Program-made: the position numbers and the translations under genes
Notes under the pieces: model-generated
What the model was told of the DNA's origin: nothing
Databases searched by the model: none
What the model saw: the letters and a program-made list of their open reading frames with translations, nothing else
Part shown: in pieces, positions 11,330 through 18,727 of the stretch
How positions within the stretch are numbered: the first letter of the stretch is position 1
How the letters are laid out: each line of letters begins with the position of its first letter
DNA from: Elusimicrobiota bacterium
GTDB taxonomy: Bacteria; Elusimicrobiota; Elusimicrobia; FEN-1173
Assembly: GCA_016788905.1 (NCBI GenBank)
Contig: JAEURZ010000009.1
Location: 1-64,000 of the forward strand
Direction: 5' to 3'
DNA length: 64,000 bases

Positions 11330-11384
11330 GCTTTTTACCCACCGCGGGGTATTGTCTTCCCAGCATGGAACGGAAAACTTAAGT

Positions 11385-12461
11385 TTAGGGGTGTTTCCTA
11401 TCGAGTGGGAAGTGAACTGTGAAAAGGCTTCCTTGGGTTGACGTGCTGGAGACCGATATGGTTCCCCCGCCGTTTTCAACCAGGTGTTTCACAATGGAAA
11501 GCCCCAGTCCCGTTCCGCCTCGGTCTGTGGTGCGGGCTTTGTCCGTCCGATAAAATCGTTCAAAGATTCGGGGTTGGTCTTCCCTGGATATCCCCACCCC
11601 CGTGTCTTCCACCTCAAGGATCCCCATCCCCCCATCTCTTTTCGCCCGAACAGAAACTTGTCCATCGACCCGGTTAAATTTAATGGCGTTGTCCAAAAGA
11701 TTAAAGAGAATTTGGGTGAGGGCGTCGGGCTCTAAAGAGAGAAACAAGGGGGCTTCGGGAAGTTGCAGATCAAGCGAGACGTGGTTTTTCTTTGCGAGCG
11801 GTTGGAACGCTTTAAAAACCCGAGTCACCACCTCCTGCAAAGGACAGGGGGATCGGGGGGAAGAGCTGGCCGGTTGTTCCAGCCGCGCGAGGTTCAAGAG
11901 ATCCTCGATTAAACGTTGGAGCCGTTCTGTTTGATCTTGGGCGGTTTGAAGGAAATCGCGAGCGTGTTCAGGGTCTTCCATCGCGCCCTCCAACAATGTT
12001 TCCAGGGCCGCACGCAAAGCGGTCAGGGGCGTTTTTAATTCGTGAGAGACGTTAGCGACAAATTCCTTGCGGAGGTTTTCCAATCGACGGAGCGGAGTGA
12101 TGTCGTGGAAAGTGAGAAGAGCCCCACTGAAATTTTCTTCCGATCGGATCGGGGCCGAACGAACCTCAAAAAGTCGTTCCGGTCCAGGGCCGAAGGACAA
12201 TTCTTTCTTTTCCGCGGTTCCCTTCAAGAGGGTTCGGTCGAGAAGGACGCCTAATTCCCAGTGACGGAGGACCTCCCACAGGGGGTTCCCTAGGGCCTCC
12301 GTCAAGGAGCGGTTGAGAAGGGGTCCCACGGCGAGGTTCGCCAACACAATGCGTCGATCCTTATCCACCGCGAGGACCCCGTCGTTGAGCGAGTCCAGCA
12401 GGCTTTTTAAATAGTCGGGAGGCGTTTGGTGGAGTCCGGGGCGGATGGGTTCGAACACCAC
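11385..12461 (-). CDS. PhoR-like sensor histidine kinase without membrane segments
   Basis: A 358-residue kinase with an N-terminal PAS domain (about residues 15-115), a HisKA dimerisation domain with the phospho-accepting histidine in FVANVSHELKTPL, and a C-terminal HATPase domain (LFNLLDNAIKFN, DTGVGI, GGTGLGLSIVKHLVE). It most resembles PhoR/WalK-type kinases. No hydrophobic membrane segment is present, so it should sense a cytoplasmic signal or be recruited by another protein. The GTG start follows immediately after the stop of the response regulator, its likely partner. Confidence 0.88.
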   Translation of the reverse strand: MVFEPIRPGLHQTPPDYLKSLLDSLNDGVLAVDKDRRIVLANLAVGPLLNRSLTEALGNPLWEVLRHWELGVLLDRTLLKGTAEKKELSFGPGPERLFEVRSAPIRSEENFSGALLTFHDITPLRRLENLRKEFVANVSHELKTPLTALRAALETLLEGAMEDPEHARDFLQTAQDQTERLQRLIEDLLNLARLEQPASSSPRSPCPLQEVVTRVFKAFQPLAKKNHVSLDLQLPEAPLFLSLEPDALTQILFNLLDNAIKFNRVDGQVSVRAKRDGGMGILEVEDTGVGISREDQPRIFERFYRTDKARTTDRGGTGLGLSIVKHLVENGGGTISVSSTSTQGSLFTVHFPLDRKHP

Positions 12462-13148
12462 TTAATCGCTCCGGAAGCGATACCCCACATTTTTTACAGT
12501 GAGGATCCGATTTTTTTCAACCCCCAGTTTTGAACGGAGGCGGGCCACATGTTGATCGACGGTCCGTGTGTCAATATCAGCGGCGCGGTCTATCCCCCAG
12601 ACGCGTTCGAGTATCGCCTCACGGGAAATAACTTTTCCATGGGAGGACCAGAGGACTTTAAGGAGTTCAAATTCTTTTCCGGTCAGGGGGACCGCTTTGG
12701 TTTCAAGCGTTAAAGTGTATTTGTCCATATCCAGCTCGAGTTTCCCTGAAGTGAGGATTTTCGATGTGACCACGGAATCTGACGCTGTTCGCCGCAGAAG
12801 GGTTTTGACGCGGGTTAACACTTCTCGAATCGAAAAGGGTTTCGTAACGTAGTCGTCGGCCCCCATTTCCAGCCCGACGATTTTGTCCACTTCGCTCCCT
12901 TTGGCCGTCAGCATCAGGATGGGAACGTTTTGGTCTGTGGCTCGAATCAAACGGCAGACCTCCAGGCCGTCCACTTTAGGGATCATGAGGTCGAGGATCA
13001 CCAGGCGGGGCTTCGTGCGTCGAAATATGGCGATGGCGGTCTCGCCATCTTTCACCAGGAGGGGGTCGTAGCCTTCGCGACCTAAGTTGTAGGACAACAG
13101 CTTGCCAATGGCCGCGTCGTCCTCAACAACCAAAATCTTTGATTTCAT
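12462..13148 (-). CDS. OmpR/PhoB-family response regulator
   Basis: A 228-residue two-domain transcription factor. The receiver domain has VVEDDA acids, the phospho-acceptor in VILDLMIPKVDG, the T in MLTAKG and the K in DYVTKPF. The C-terminal winged helix (LTGKEFELLKVL, TRTVDQHVARLRSKLG, ILTVKNVGYRF) binds DNA. It lies directly between a stand-alone receiver and the kinase with no spacing, so the three are co-translated. PhoB is the closest familiar match, but phosphate control is not shown by anything nearby. Confidence 0.88.
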   Translation of the reverse strand: MKSKILVVEDDAAIGKLLSYNLGREGYDPLLVKDGETAIAIFRRTKPRLVILDLMIPKVDGLEVCRLIRATDQNVPILMLTAKGSEVDKIVGLEMGADDYVTKPFSIREVLTRVKTLLRRTASDSVVTSKILTSGKLELDMDKYTLTLETKAVPLTGKEFELLKVLWSSHGKVISREAILERVWGIDRAADIDTRTVDQHVARLRSKLGVEKNRILTVKNVGYRFRSD

Positions 13149-13526
13149 TTATCCCAGGTTGGGTCGTCGGAACAGGGATCGGACGCGCGCCAGAAGCTCT
13201 TTTTCACCGAACGGTTTGGTGAGATAATCATCGGCGCCCGCGGTCAGGCCCGTGACCTTGTCGTCTTCTTTTTTTTGCCCAGTGAGCATTAAAATCAACA
13301 CCCGGTCATCGGCTTCGCGAATTTCGCTACAGACAGTGACCCCATCTTTAATCGGCATGAAAACATCAAGGATCACCAGATCCGGTTTTTCCTTTTGGTA
13401 GAGGTCAATGGCGCCCTGTCCGTCGTTTGCGGCCCAAACCGTGTAGCCTTCCATTTCCAGCAAACGCTTGACAAAGAACGTGATGTCCCTTTCGTCATCG
13501 GCCACGACAATTTTTCCCATCGTCAT
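13149..13526 (-). CDS. Single-domain (CheY-like) response regulator
   Basis: A 125-residue receiver without an output domain. The acidic pocket VVADDE, phospho-acceptor in VILDVFMPIKDG, MLTGQK and DYLTKPF are all present, so it should be phosphorylated. It starts at ATG 13526 after a strong GGGAGGG site, 13 bases past recR, and abuts the PhoB-like gene. It could act as a phosphate sink, a relay or an allosteric partner for the neighbouring kinase. Confidence 0.88.
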   Translation of the reverse strand: MTMGKIVVADDERDITFFVKRLLEMEGYTVWAANDGQGAIDLYQKEKPDLVILDVFMPIKDGVTVCSEIREADDRVLILMLTGQKKEDDKVTGLTAGADDYLTKPFGEKELLARVRSLFRRPNLG

Positions 13527-13539
13527 TGATCCCTCCCCC

Positions 13540-14142
13540 TCAGTTCACGGCGCGGCGGCCCGAGAGCGCCTGAGCAAGTGTGTGTTCGTCAGCGTATTGA
13601 ATGGCGCTCCCCGAAGGGAGGCCCGCGGCCAGGCGCGTCACCCGGACCCCGGCAGATTTTAAAAGGTCGGCCAGGTAGGCCGCCGTCGTTTCTCCTTCGA
13701 CCGAAGGGTTCATGGCTAAAATGACTTCTTCCATCTTGTTTTCATTGACGCGGTTCAGGAGCAACTCAATGCGAAGCTCTTCTGGACCCACCCCGTCCAA
13801 CGCGGAAAGAACCCCGCCCAGCACGTGGTATCCCCCACGAAAGGCGCGCGAGCGTTCCAAGGCGGCTAGGTCGCAGGATTCCTCCACCACGCAAAGTAAG
13901 TTCGTCTCCCGCTGGGGATCTTGGCATCGAGGGCAAGGGCTTGCGGCCCCTGCGCTTTCCATGTAATCCCCACAGGTGGGGCATCGACACATCTTCGTAC
14001 GTGCCTCTAGGATACTTTTTTGAAGGGCGTCGGCCACCTCCCCTTTTCGAAGAAGATGCAGCGCGATTCGTTCGGCCATTTTCGGTCCGACGCCGGGAAG
14101 CCCCAGAATCGCGCACACCAAGTTATCCCAAACGCCTGTCAT
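13540..14142 (-). CDS. recR: Recombination protein RecR
   Basis: RecR works with RecF and RecO to load RecA at gaps. The 200-residue protein has an N-terminal helix-hairpin-helix (GLPGVGPKMAERIALHLL), a four-cysteine zinc motif (CRCPTCGDYM, then PCPRC) and a Toprim domain (LLCVVEE, MNPSVEGETTAAYL). Start ATG 14142 lies 7 bases after dnaX and has AAGG upstream; an earlier in-frame start would overlap dnaX. The small gene ybaB, often between dnaX and recR, is missing. recO is present at 44678. Confidence 0.95.
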   Translation of the reverse strand: MTGVWDNLVCAILGLPGVGPKMAERIALHLLRKGEVADALQKSILEARTKMCRCPTCGDYMESAGAASPCPRCQDPQRETNLLCVVEESCDLAALERSRAFRGGYHVLGGVLSALDGVGPEELRIELLLNRVNENKMEEVILAMNPSVEGETTAAYLADLLKSAGVRVTRLAAGLPSGSAIQYADEHTLAQALSGRRAVN

Positions 14143-14149
14143 AGAACCC

Positions 14150-15946
14150 TTACTTCCCGTTGTCCACCCGGCGCACACGGCCCGGGAACTTCTCTAAGAT
14201 TTTTCGTATTCCTGGATCTTGAGAGGCGAGGGATTCTGGAGGATCTTCTTCTCCCTCCACTGCCGATGTTCCAGGCGAAGCGTTATCGTCATCTGAATCG
14301 CTCTCCACCACCGCTTCCTCCTCTTCCATTGGGGGCGCGGCGGGGGGGGCGGCGGGTTTCTCTGTTTTTGGCAGGGCCGGACGGATTCTTTCAGGGGGAG
14401 GTTCGATCGCCATTTGCACCACAAACGACACGGGGATCTTTTTTCGGAGAGAATCCAGCCAAAGGGATTCTTGGGAGACCACCTGATTTTTTTGAAATTC
14501 CTGATCGAAGGAAAGTTTTAAAATATTTCCGGGCAAGGCGGACCAACGGGCCAAATGGAGAAATGTTTCAAGGGACGGTTTTTTGTGACCGATCTCGTTA
14601 ACCATTGTTGCCCAGGCGGACCGAACCAAATCGGGGCCCCATTCTCCGGGTCCGACATGGAGTATCGGGACCGCGTCAGGGGGCGGTGGTTTCGGAGCCG
14701 TGGAGTCCGTCGTGGCTGGGGGGGCCTGCCTGACCGGGACAAAGGGAGAACTGTTTGATAATGTGGGTCGAGATTCACGCACAGGTGGGGGAGGGGACGA
14801 AAGGAGGGGCGCCCCTGACCGGAGCTCTTTTTCTAAAATTTCCAAACGTTCCACCAGCTCGGTCACGGACACGGCTTCCTGGGCGATCTCCAGGCACGCG
14901 AGTTCAAAGGTGACGCGGGGGGATTCACTCCGCCTCATATCGGCCACTGTCCGAGACAGAACCGCCAGGTCCCGTTCCACCCGCTCTGACGAAAGGACCG
15001 CGGACTCCTGTTCCAATTCCGCGCCGTCCGGCGCGCGAGGGTCCCGCACGCCGGCTTTCCATAAAAGGAGTCGATGCCGACGGTCCAACAGGTCCTCCGC
15101 GAGTTGGGAGAGATCCAGACCATCTTCAATGGCCGATTGGACGGCCTGGAGAACCCGTGTGGTTTCTCCGCTTTGAAGGGTTTCTGTGAAATGTCGTACA
15201 AATTCCCCTGGCAAAAGCCCCAGCAGGTTTCGGACATCCGCCACCTGGGCTCCCTGGGGGGAAAAAGCAATAACCTGATCCAAAAGGGACAGGGCGTCCC
15301 GCAGGGACCCATGGGCCGAACGGGCCACTTCGTGCAGGGCCGCGTCTTCCACGTTCAGTTTTTCCGATCCAACAATTGATTTAAGACGGTCGAATATATC
15401 GGTCAAATGAATGGATCGCAATTGAAACCGTTGGCAGCGGGAAAGAATCGTTTCCGGTATTTTTTGAGATTCTGTTGTGGCCATCATGAAGACCACGTGG
15501 GGAGGGGGTTCTTCCAGGGTTTTCAAAAGAGCGTTGAAGCCGTCTTTGGAGATCTGATGGGCTTCGTCAATAATAATGACCCGATAACGGGATCGTGCGG
15601 GGGCGTATTTAACGGTTTCGCGGAGTTCGCGAATTTGATCGATCCCCCGGTTGGAGGCACCATCAATTTCCAGCACATCGTCTGTGGAACTGCCGTTGGC
15701 AATTTCCACGCATTGGGGGCACTCCCCGCAGGGGTTGGGGGTGGGGCCCTTTACGCAATTAAGAGCCCGGGCCAGGATCCGGGCTGTGGTGGTTTTTCCG
15801 CATCCGCGCGGGCCGGAGAGCACATACGCGTGGGCCAAACGACCGCTGGCCAGGGCGTTGACCAATGTTTTGGCCACGTGTTCCTGGCCCACCAAGTCGT
15901 CAAAACTTTGGGGCCGGTATTTTCGCGCGAGGACAAGATAGGACAT
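14150..15946 (-). CDS. dnaX: DNA polymerase III subunits gamma and tau
   Basis: DnaX is the ATPase of the clamp loader. The 598-residue product has an AAA+ domain with Walker A GPRGCGKTT, a zinc module (NPCGECPQCVEI), Walker B IIDEAHQ and the sensor SRCQRFQ. A lid and oligomerisation region follow, then a proline-rich linker (about 385-430), a C-terminal domain and an acidic tail. Two in-frame -1 slippery heptamers occur at codons 486-487 and 502-503. A promoter lies just upstream; recR follows 7 bases after the stop. Confidence 0.95.
   Translation of the reverse strand: MSYLVLARKYRPQSFDDLVGQEHVAKTLVNALASGRLAHAYVLSGPRGCGKTTTARILARALNCVKGPTPNPCGECPQCVEIANGSSTDDVLEIDGASNRGIDQIRELRETVKYAPARSRYRVIIIDEAHQISKDGFNALLKTLEEPPPHVVFMMATTESQKIPETILSRCQRFQLRSIHLTDIFDRLKSIVGSEKLNVEDAALHEVARSAHGSLRDALSLLDQVIAFSPQGAQVADVRNLLGLLPGEFVRHFTETLQSGETTRVLQAVQSAIEDGLDLSQLAEDLLDRRHRLLLWKAGVRDPRAPDGAELEQESAVLSSERVERDLAVLSRTVADMRRSESPRVTFELACLEIAQEAVSVTELVERLEILEKELRSGAPLLSSPPPPVRESRPTLSNSSPFVPVRQAPPATTDSTAPKPPPPDAVPILHVGPGEWGPDLVRSAWATMVNEIGHKKPSLETFLHLARWSALPGNILKLSFDQEFQKNQVVSQESLWLDSLRKKIPVSFVVQMAIEPPPERIRPALPKTEKPAAPPAAPPMEEEEAVVESDSDDDNASPGTSAVEGEEDPPESLASQDPGIRKILEKFPGRVRRVDNGK
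14438..14492 (-). other. Two in-frame -1 slippery heptamers in dnaX
   Basis: On the minus strand A_AAA_AAT (14492-14486, codons 486-487) and A_AAA_AAG (14444-14438, codons 502-503) lie in the reading frame. The second is the heptamer used for programmed frameshifting in E. coli dnaX. A -1 slip at either site leads to the same TGA at 14393-14391, giving a product of about 518 residues that lacks the acidic tail. Confidence 0.35.
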
Positions 15947-15976
15947 GGAATAACCCCCTCCTGAGGAGGCCCGACT

Positions 15977-16006
15977 AATCTACAACTTTTCCGTCGATGG
16001 GGTCAA
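15977..16006 (-). promoter_or_regulatory. Likely promoter of dnaX-recR operon
   Basis: TTGACC (16001-16006) and TAGATT (15977-15982), 18 bases apart on the minus strand, lie just after the photolyase stop and about 30 bases before the dnaX start. A GGAGGGGG ribosome-binding site follows. Confidence 0.5.
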
Positions 16007-16010
16007 CGGG

Positions 16011-17363
16011 TCAGCTCTTGAGAGAGAGAACTTTTTTCTGGTATGCTTCCGTATCAAACTTTGATTTACAGCCGTTAGCGGTCATCCATCGAACCTGGCC
16101 GATCACGGGGCGGTTGAACCACGCGCGGTCGTGAACACCCCCGATGGACCAGGCGATTCCCGCATAGCCGTTGGGGTCCCGGCCATCTAGTTCATAGCGG
16201 TCGTTTAAATAAATGGCCGTGGCCTGGGCTTCCTCCGGGGTGGCGGACCACTCCAAAATCTTTTTGCACCAATACATTCTCATGTAGCCGTGCGTTTTCC
16301 CCCGTTTCGTCATTTCCCTTTGGGTGGCATTCCAGAGGGGGTCGTGGGTTTCGGCCTGTTCAAATATGTCCCGCGAGTAAAGGTAAGCCCGTTTGTCTCG
16401 GCGGTGGAGGTTGAGGCTTTTTTGGGCCCACTGAGGGAACCCTTCAAACGCGTCATACTGTTTGTTGTAGAGGCAATAATTGTCTGAAAGTTCCCGGCGA
16501 ACGATCAATTCCTCCAGGAAATCTTGGCCTGAGTCTGTGTCCCAAGCTTGTCGACGAACTTCCCAGGCGACCTTTTGAGCCGAAACCTGACCGAAATGCA
16601 GGTAGGGGGAAAGGTCGGACTGTCCCTCCTCATTGGGGTTGTTGCGACGTGTGTTGTAAAAGCCCAAGCGGTTTTTGAGAAACAGCCCAAGGGTTTTTGC
16701 GCCGCCCGCTTCCCCGGGAGTGGCCCACGAAACCGCTGGGACCCGCGGGTCGGGTTTCAAACGAAGGAGAGTTTGATCCCAGTTCACGGGTAAGACGTTC
16801 CCGTTCCAAGGGAAGGGATGGCGTTGGAGCGGGGTGAATTCCGTGAGGAAATCGGAAAGGAGTTTATTGATTTTGGGCCGAAGGGTGTAAGCCCCGTATT
16901 CCTGTTTCGGTGAAGCCACCCAGGCCGGGACAATATTGTGGGCGTCAACTTCTTCGAAAGCAACGGGAATCCGATCGGCGACGGCGGCTTTCCAGAGGGA
17001 TTTGAGACGGAGGGGATCGAAATCCGTGACGATAGCCCCGGCCTTGTGCTTTTGAGCGAACGCGGCCAGGGTTTCGGGAGGAGGGCCGAAAAGGATATGG
17101 AAGGAAATCCCCGCGGCCATCAGTCGCTTCTCGACTTGGGCCAATCCTTTCAGCATAAAGTCATAAGCGCGAAGAGGTGCGCCTAAAAAATCAGGGGCCA
17201 ATGTAAAAACGACGGCCAAGGGGGTTTTTCTTTCCAGCGCTAACGCTTGGGCGCGGAGGAGGGCCCAATTGCCGGCCACCCGTTGGTCCCGGCTCATCCA
17301 GTAGAGGACGGGGCCCGGTCCAAGGGGCTCCGCGTTAAGTTTTCTCGCTCGGCGAGGATCCAT
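16011..17363 (-). CDS. phr: Class II CPD photolyase
   Basis: Light-driven repair of cyclobutane pyrimidine dimers with FAD. The 450-residue protein has the N-terminal photolyase domain (VLYWMSRDQRVAGNWAL) and the class II FAD-binding core: YGAYTLRPK, the HGYMRMYWCKKILEW segment and the hallmark DPNGYAGIAWSIGGVHDRAW near the C-terminus. The ATG start overlaps the stop of the upstream DUF486 gene (ATGA), so the two are co-translated. A longer frame upstream lies within that gene and was rejected. Confidence 0.94.
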   Translation of the reverse strand: MDPRRARKLNAEPLGPGPVLYWMSRDQRVAGNWALLRAQALALERKTPLAVVFTLAPDFLGAPLRAYDFMLKGLAQVEKRLMAAGISFHILFGPPPETLAAFAQKHKAGAIVTDFDPLRLKSLWKAAVADRIPVAFEEVDAHNIVPAWVASPKQEYGAYTLRPKINKLLSDFLTEFTPLQRHPFPWNGNVLPVNWDQTLLRLKPDPRVPAVSWATPGEAGGAKTLGLFLKNRLGFYNTRRNNPNEEGQSDLSPYLHFGQVSAQKVAWEVRRQAWDTDSGQDFLEELIVRRELSDNYCLYNKQYDAFEGFPQWAQKSLNLHRRDKRAYLYSRDIFEQAETHDPLWNATQREMTKRGKTHGYMRMYWCKKILEWSATPEEAQATAIYLNDRYELDGRDPNGYAGIAWSIGGVHDRAWFNRPVIGQVRWMTANGCKSKFDTEAYQKKVLSLKS

Positions 17364-17704
17364 CAGGCGCGAAAGATGAAATAGACGGCGCCGAGAACGC
17401 AAAGCGCGGCCCAGAGGTAATTTAATTTGATGGGTTGATCCATGTAAAAAACAGCGAACGGAACAAAAACGGCCAGCGAAATGACCTCTTGGAGGATTTT
17501 AAGTTGGGGAAGACTGAACACTGTGTATCCGATCCGGTTGGCGGGAACTTGAAGACAATATTCAAAAAAGGCAATCCCCCAACTGACCGTCGCGGCGAAA
17601 AACCATGTCCGATGCCCCAGGTTTTTTAAATGGGCATACCAGGCCGCGGTCATAAACAAATTGGACAAAACAAGAAGAACGATGGTTTTAGCGAAAACGG
17701 ACAC
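17363..17704 (-). CDS. DUF486 (DMT-like) small membrane protein
   Basis: A 113-residue protein with four hydrophobic segments. The segment ATVSWGIAFFEYCLQVPANR is the family hallmark of DUF486, a small relative of drug/metabolite transporters of unknown substrate. I chose GTG 17704, which has a GGGAGG site 5 bases upstream, over a TTG at 17725. It is divergent from the LysR gene, so that regulator may also control it and the overlapping photolyase. Confidence 0.85.
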   Translation of the reverse strand: MSVFAKTIVLLVLSNLFMTAAWYAHLKNLGHRTWFFAATVSWGIAFFEYCLQVPANRIGYTVFSLPQLKILQEVISLAVFVPFAVFYMDQPIKLNYLWAALCVLGAVYFIFRA

Positions 17705-17753
17705 GGTGGCCTCCCGAGAATCCAAAGTGTAGTAAATTCATTTGGCGGGGGTA

Positions 17754-17782
17754 TTGTTCTATTAGATAAACTAATGTAATAT
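17754..17782 (+). promoter_or_regulatory. Candidate LysR-gene promoter with an LTTR box
   Basis: TTGTTC (17754-17759) and TAATAT (17777-17782) are spaced by 17 bases. The spacer holds the palindrome ATTAG-N5-CTAAT (17761-17775), which contains the T-N11-A core typical of LysR-type operators. The stretch is strikingly A+T rich against its surroundings. The placement suggests autorepression and control of the divergent pair. Confidence 0.5.
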
Positions 17783-17824
17783 CCTTTCTCTATTTGAAAA
17801 TAAAATGTAAACTGAGAGGGTGTT

Positions 17825-18727
17825 CTGCAGATTGAAACCTTAAAGCTCTTTTGCGATGTGGTCCGGCTGGGGAGTTTTTCTCGGTCCGCTGAAGTTCACC
17901 GCGTTACGCAATCTTCCGCCAGCCAAGCCGTTCATAGTTTGGAAATGGATCTGGGCGTTTCTCTCATCGATCGGTCGCGGCGCCCCTGGCGATTAACCGA
18001 TTCAGGAAAGACCTTTTACGCGGGGTGCCGGGACCTGGTGGAAAATTACGAGGGGCTGGTGGGGCGGGTTCGCCGTTTCTCCGGGACAGCGGAAATTTGG
18101 GTGGCGGCCATCTATTCGGCGGGGTTGCGCCACCTCCAAGAATTTGTGGACGGTTTTGTAAAGAGTCATCCCGGGGTACGGGTTCACATGGACTATCTTC
18201 ATCCCGACCGGGTTTTGGAGGCGGTGAAAGAGGGGGCTGTGGATTTGGGGCTTGTTTCTTTTCCGCGAGCGGGCCGGGATTTGGAAGTTTTCTCGTGGCG
18301 GGAGGAGCCGATGGTTCTGGTGTGCCCGGCCTCCCACCCGTGGGCCAAAGAAAAATCAATGGATCCCGCCCGGTTGGACGGCCAACCTTTTGTGGCTTTT
18401 GATCGGGGGCTTGTCATCCGCCGGGAAGTGGACCGGTATTTAAAAAAAAGTCACGCGGGGGTCCATGTGGCCTTAGAATTCGATAATATAGAGGCCATTA
18501 AGCAGGCTGTGGAGATCGGGTCTGGTCTATCGATTTTACCCGAACCCACACTGGACCGGGAAGTCCGGGGGGGGACATTGGCTTTTGTTCCGCTCAAAGG
18601 CCGGCGGTTTCTCCGTCCGCTGGGAATTGTGCGGCGGCGCGGGCACACGGCGCCTATGCAGGAAGAATTTATTCGCTGTCTTCGTGAAAACGAACGGCAG
18701 ACGTCCAAGGTGAAGGTGATACGGTGA
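17825..18727 (+). CDS. LysR-family transcriptional regulator
   Basis: A regulator of about 300 residues: N-terminal winged helix ([20 protein letters not shown], then [14 protein letters not shown] and [13 protein letters not shown]) and a substrate-binding effector domain. The helix-turn-helix begins upstream of the first standard start (GTG 17858), which would remove half of helix 1. An open frame extends to CTG 17825 or ATT 17831 after GAGAGGG, so a non-standard start is likely; I give 17825. The stop overlaps the gltB start (GTGA). By position it may act like GltC of Bacillus on glutamate synthase, but this is inference. Confidence 0.85.
   Translation: MQIETLKLFCDVVRLGSFSRSAEVHRVTQSSASQAVHSLEMDLGVSLIDRSRRPWRLTDSGKTFYAGCRDLVENYEGLVGRVRRFSGTAEIWVAAIYSAGLRHLQEFVDGFVKSHPGVRVHMDYLHPDRVLEAVKEGAVDLGLVSFPRAGRDLEVFSWREEPMVLVCPASHPWAKEKSMDPARLDGQPFVAFDRGLVIRREVDRYLKKSHAGVHVALEFDNIEAIKQAVEIGSGLSILPEPTLDREVRGGTLAFVPLKGRRFLRPLGIVRRRGHTAPMQEEFIRCLRENERQTSKVKVIR

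Noticed and set aside
11330-11384. Bidirectional terminator between carB and the kinase gene
   Set aside because: The gap has a 12-base A+T palindrome (AAACTTAAGTTT) but no G+C-rich stem with a T run on either strand.
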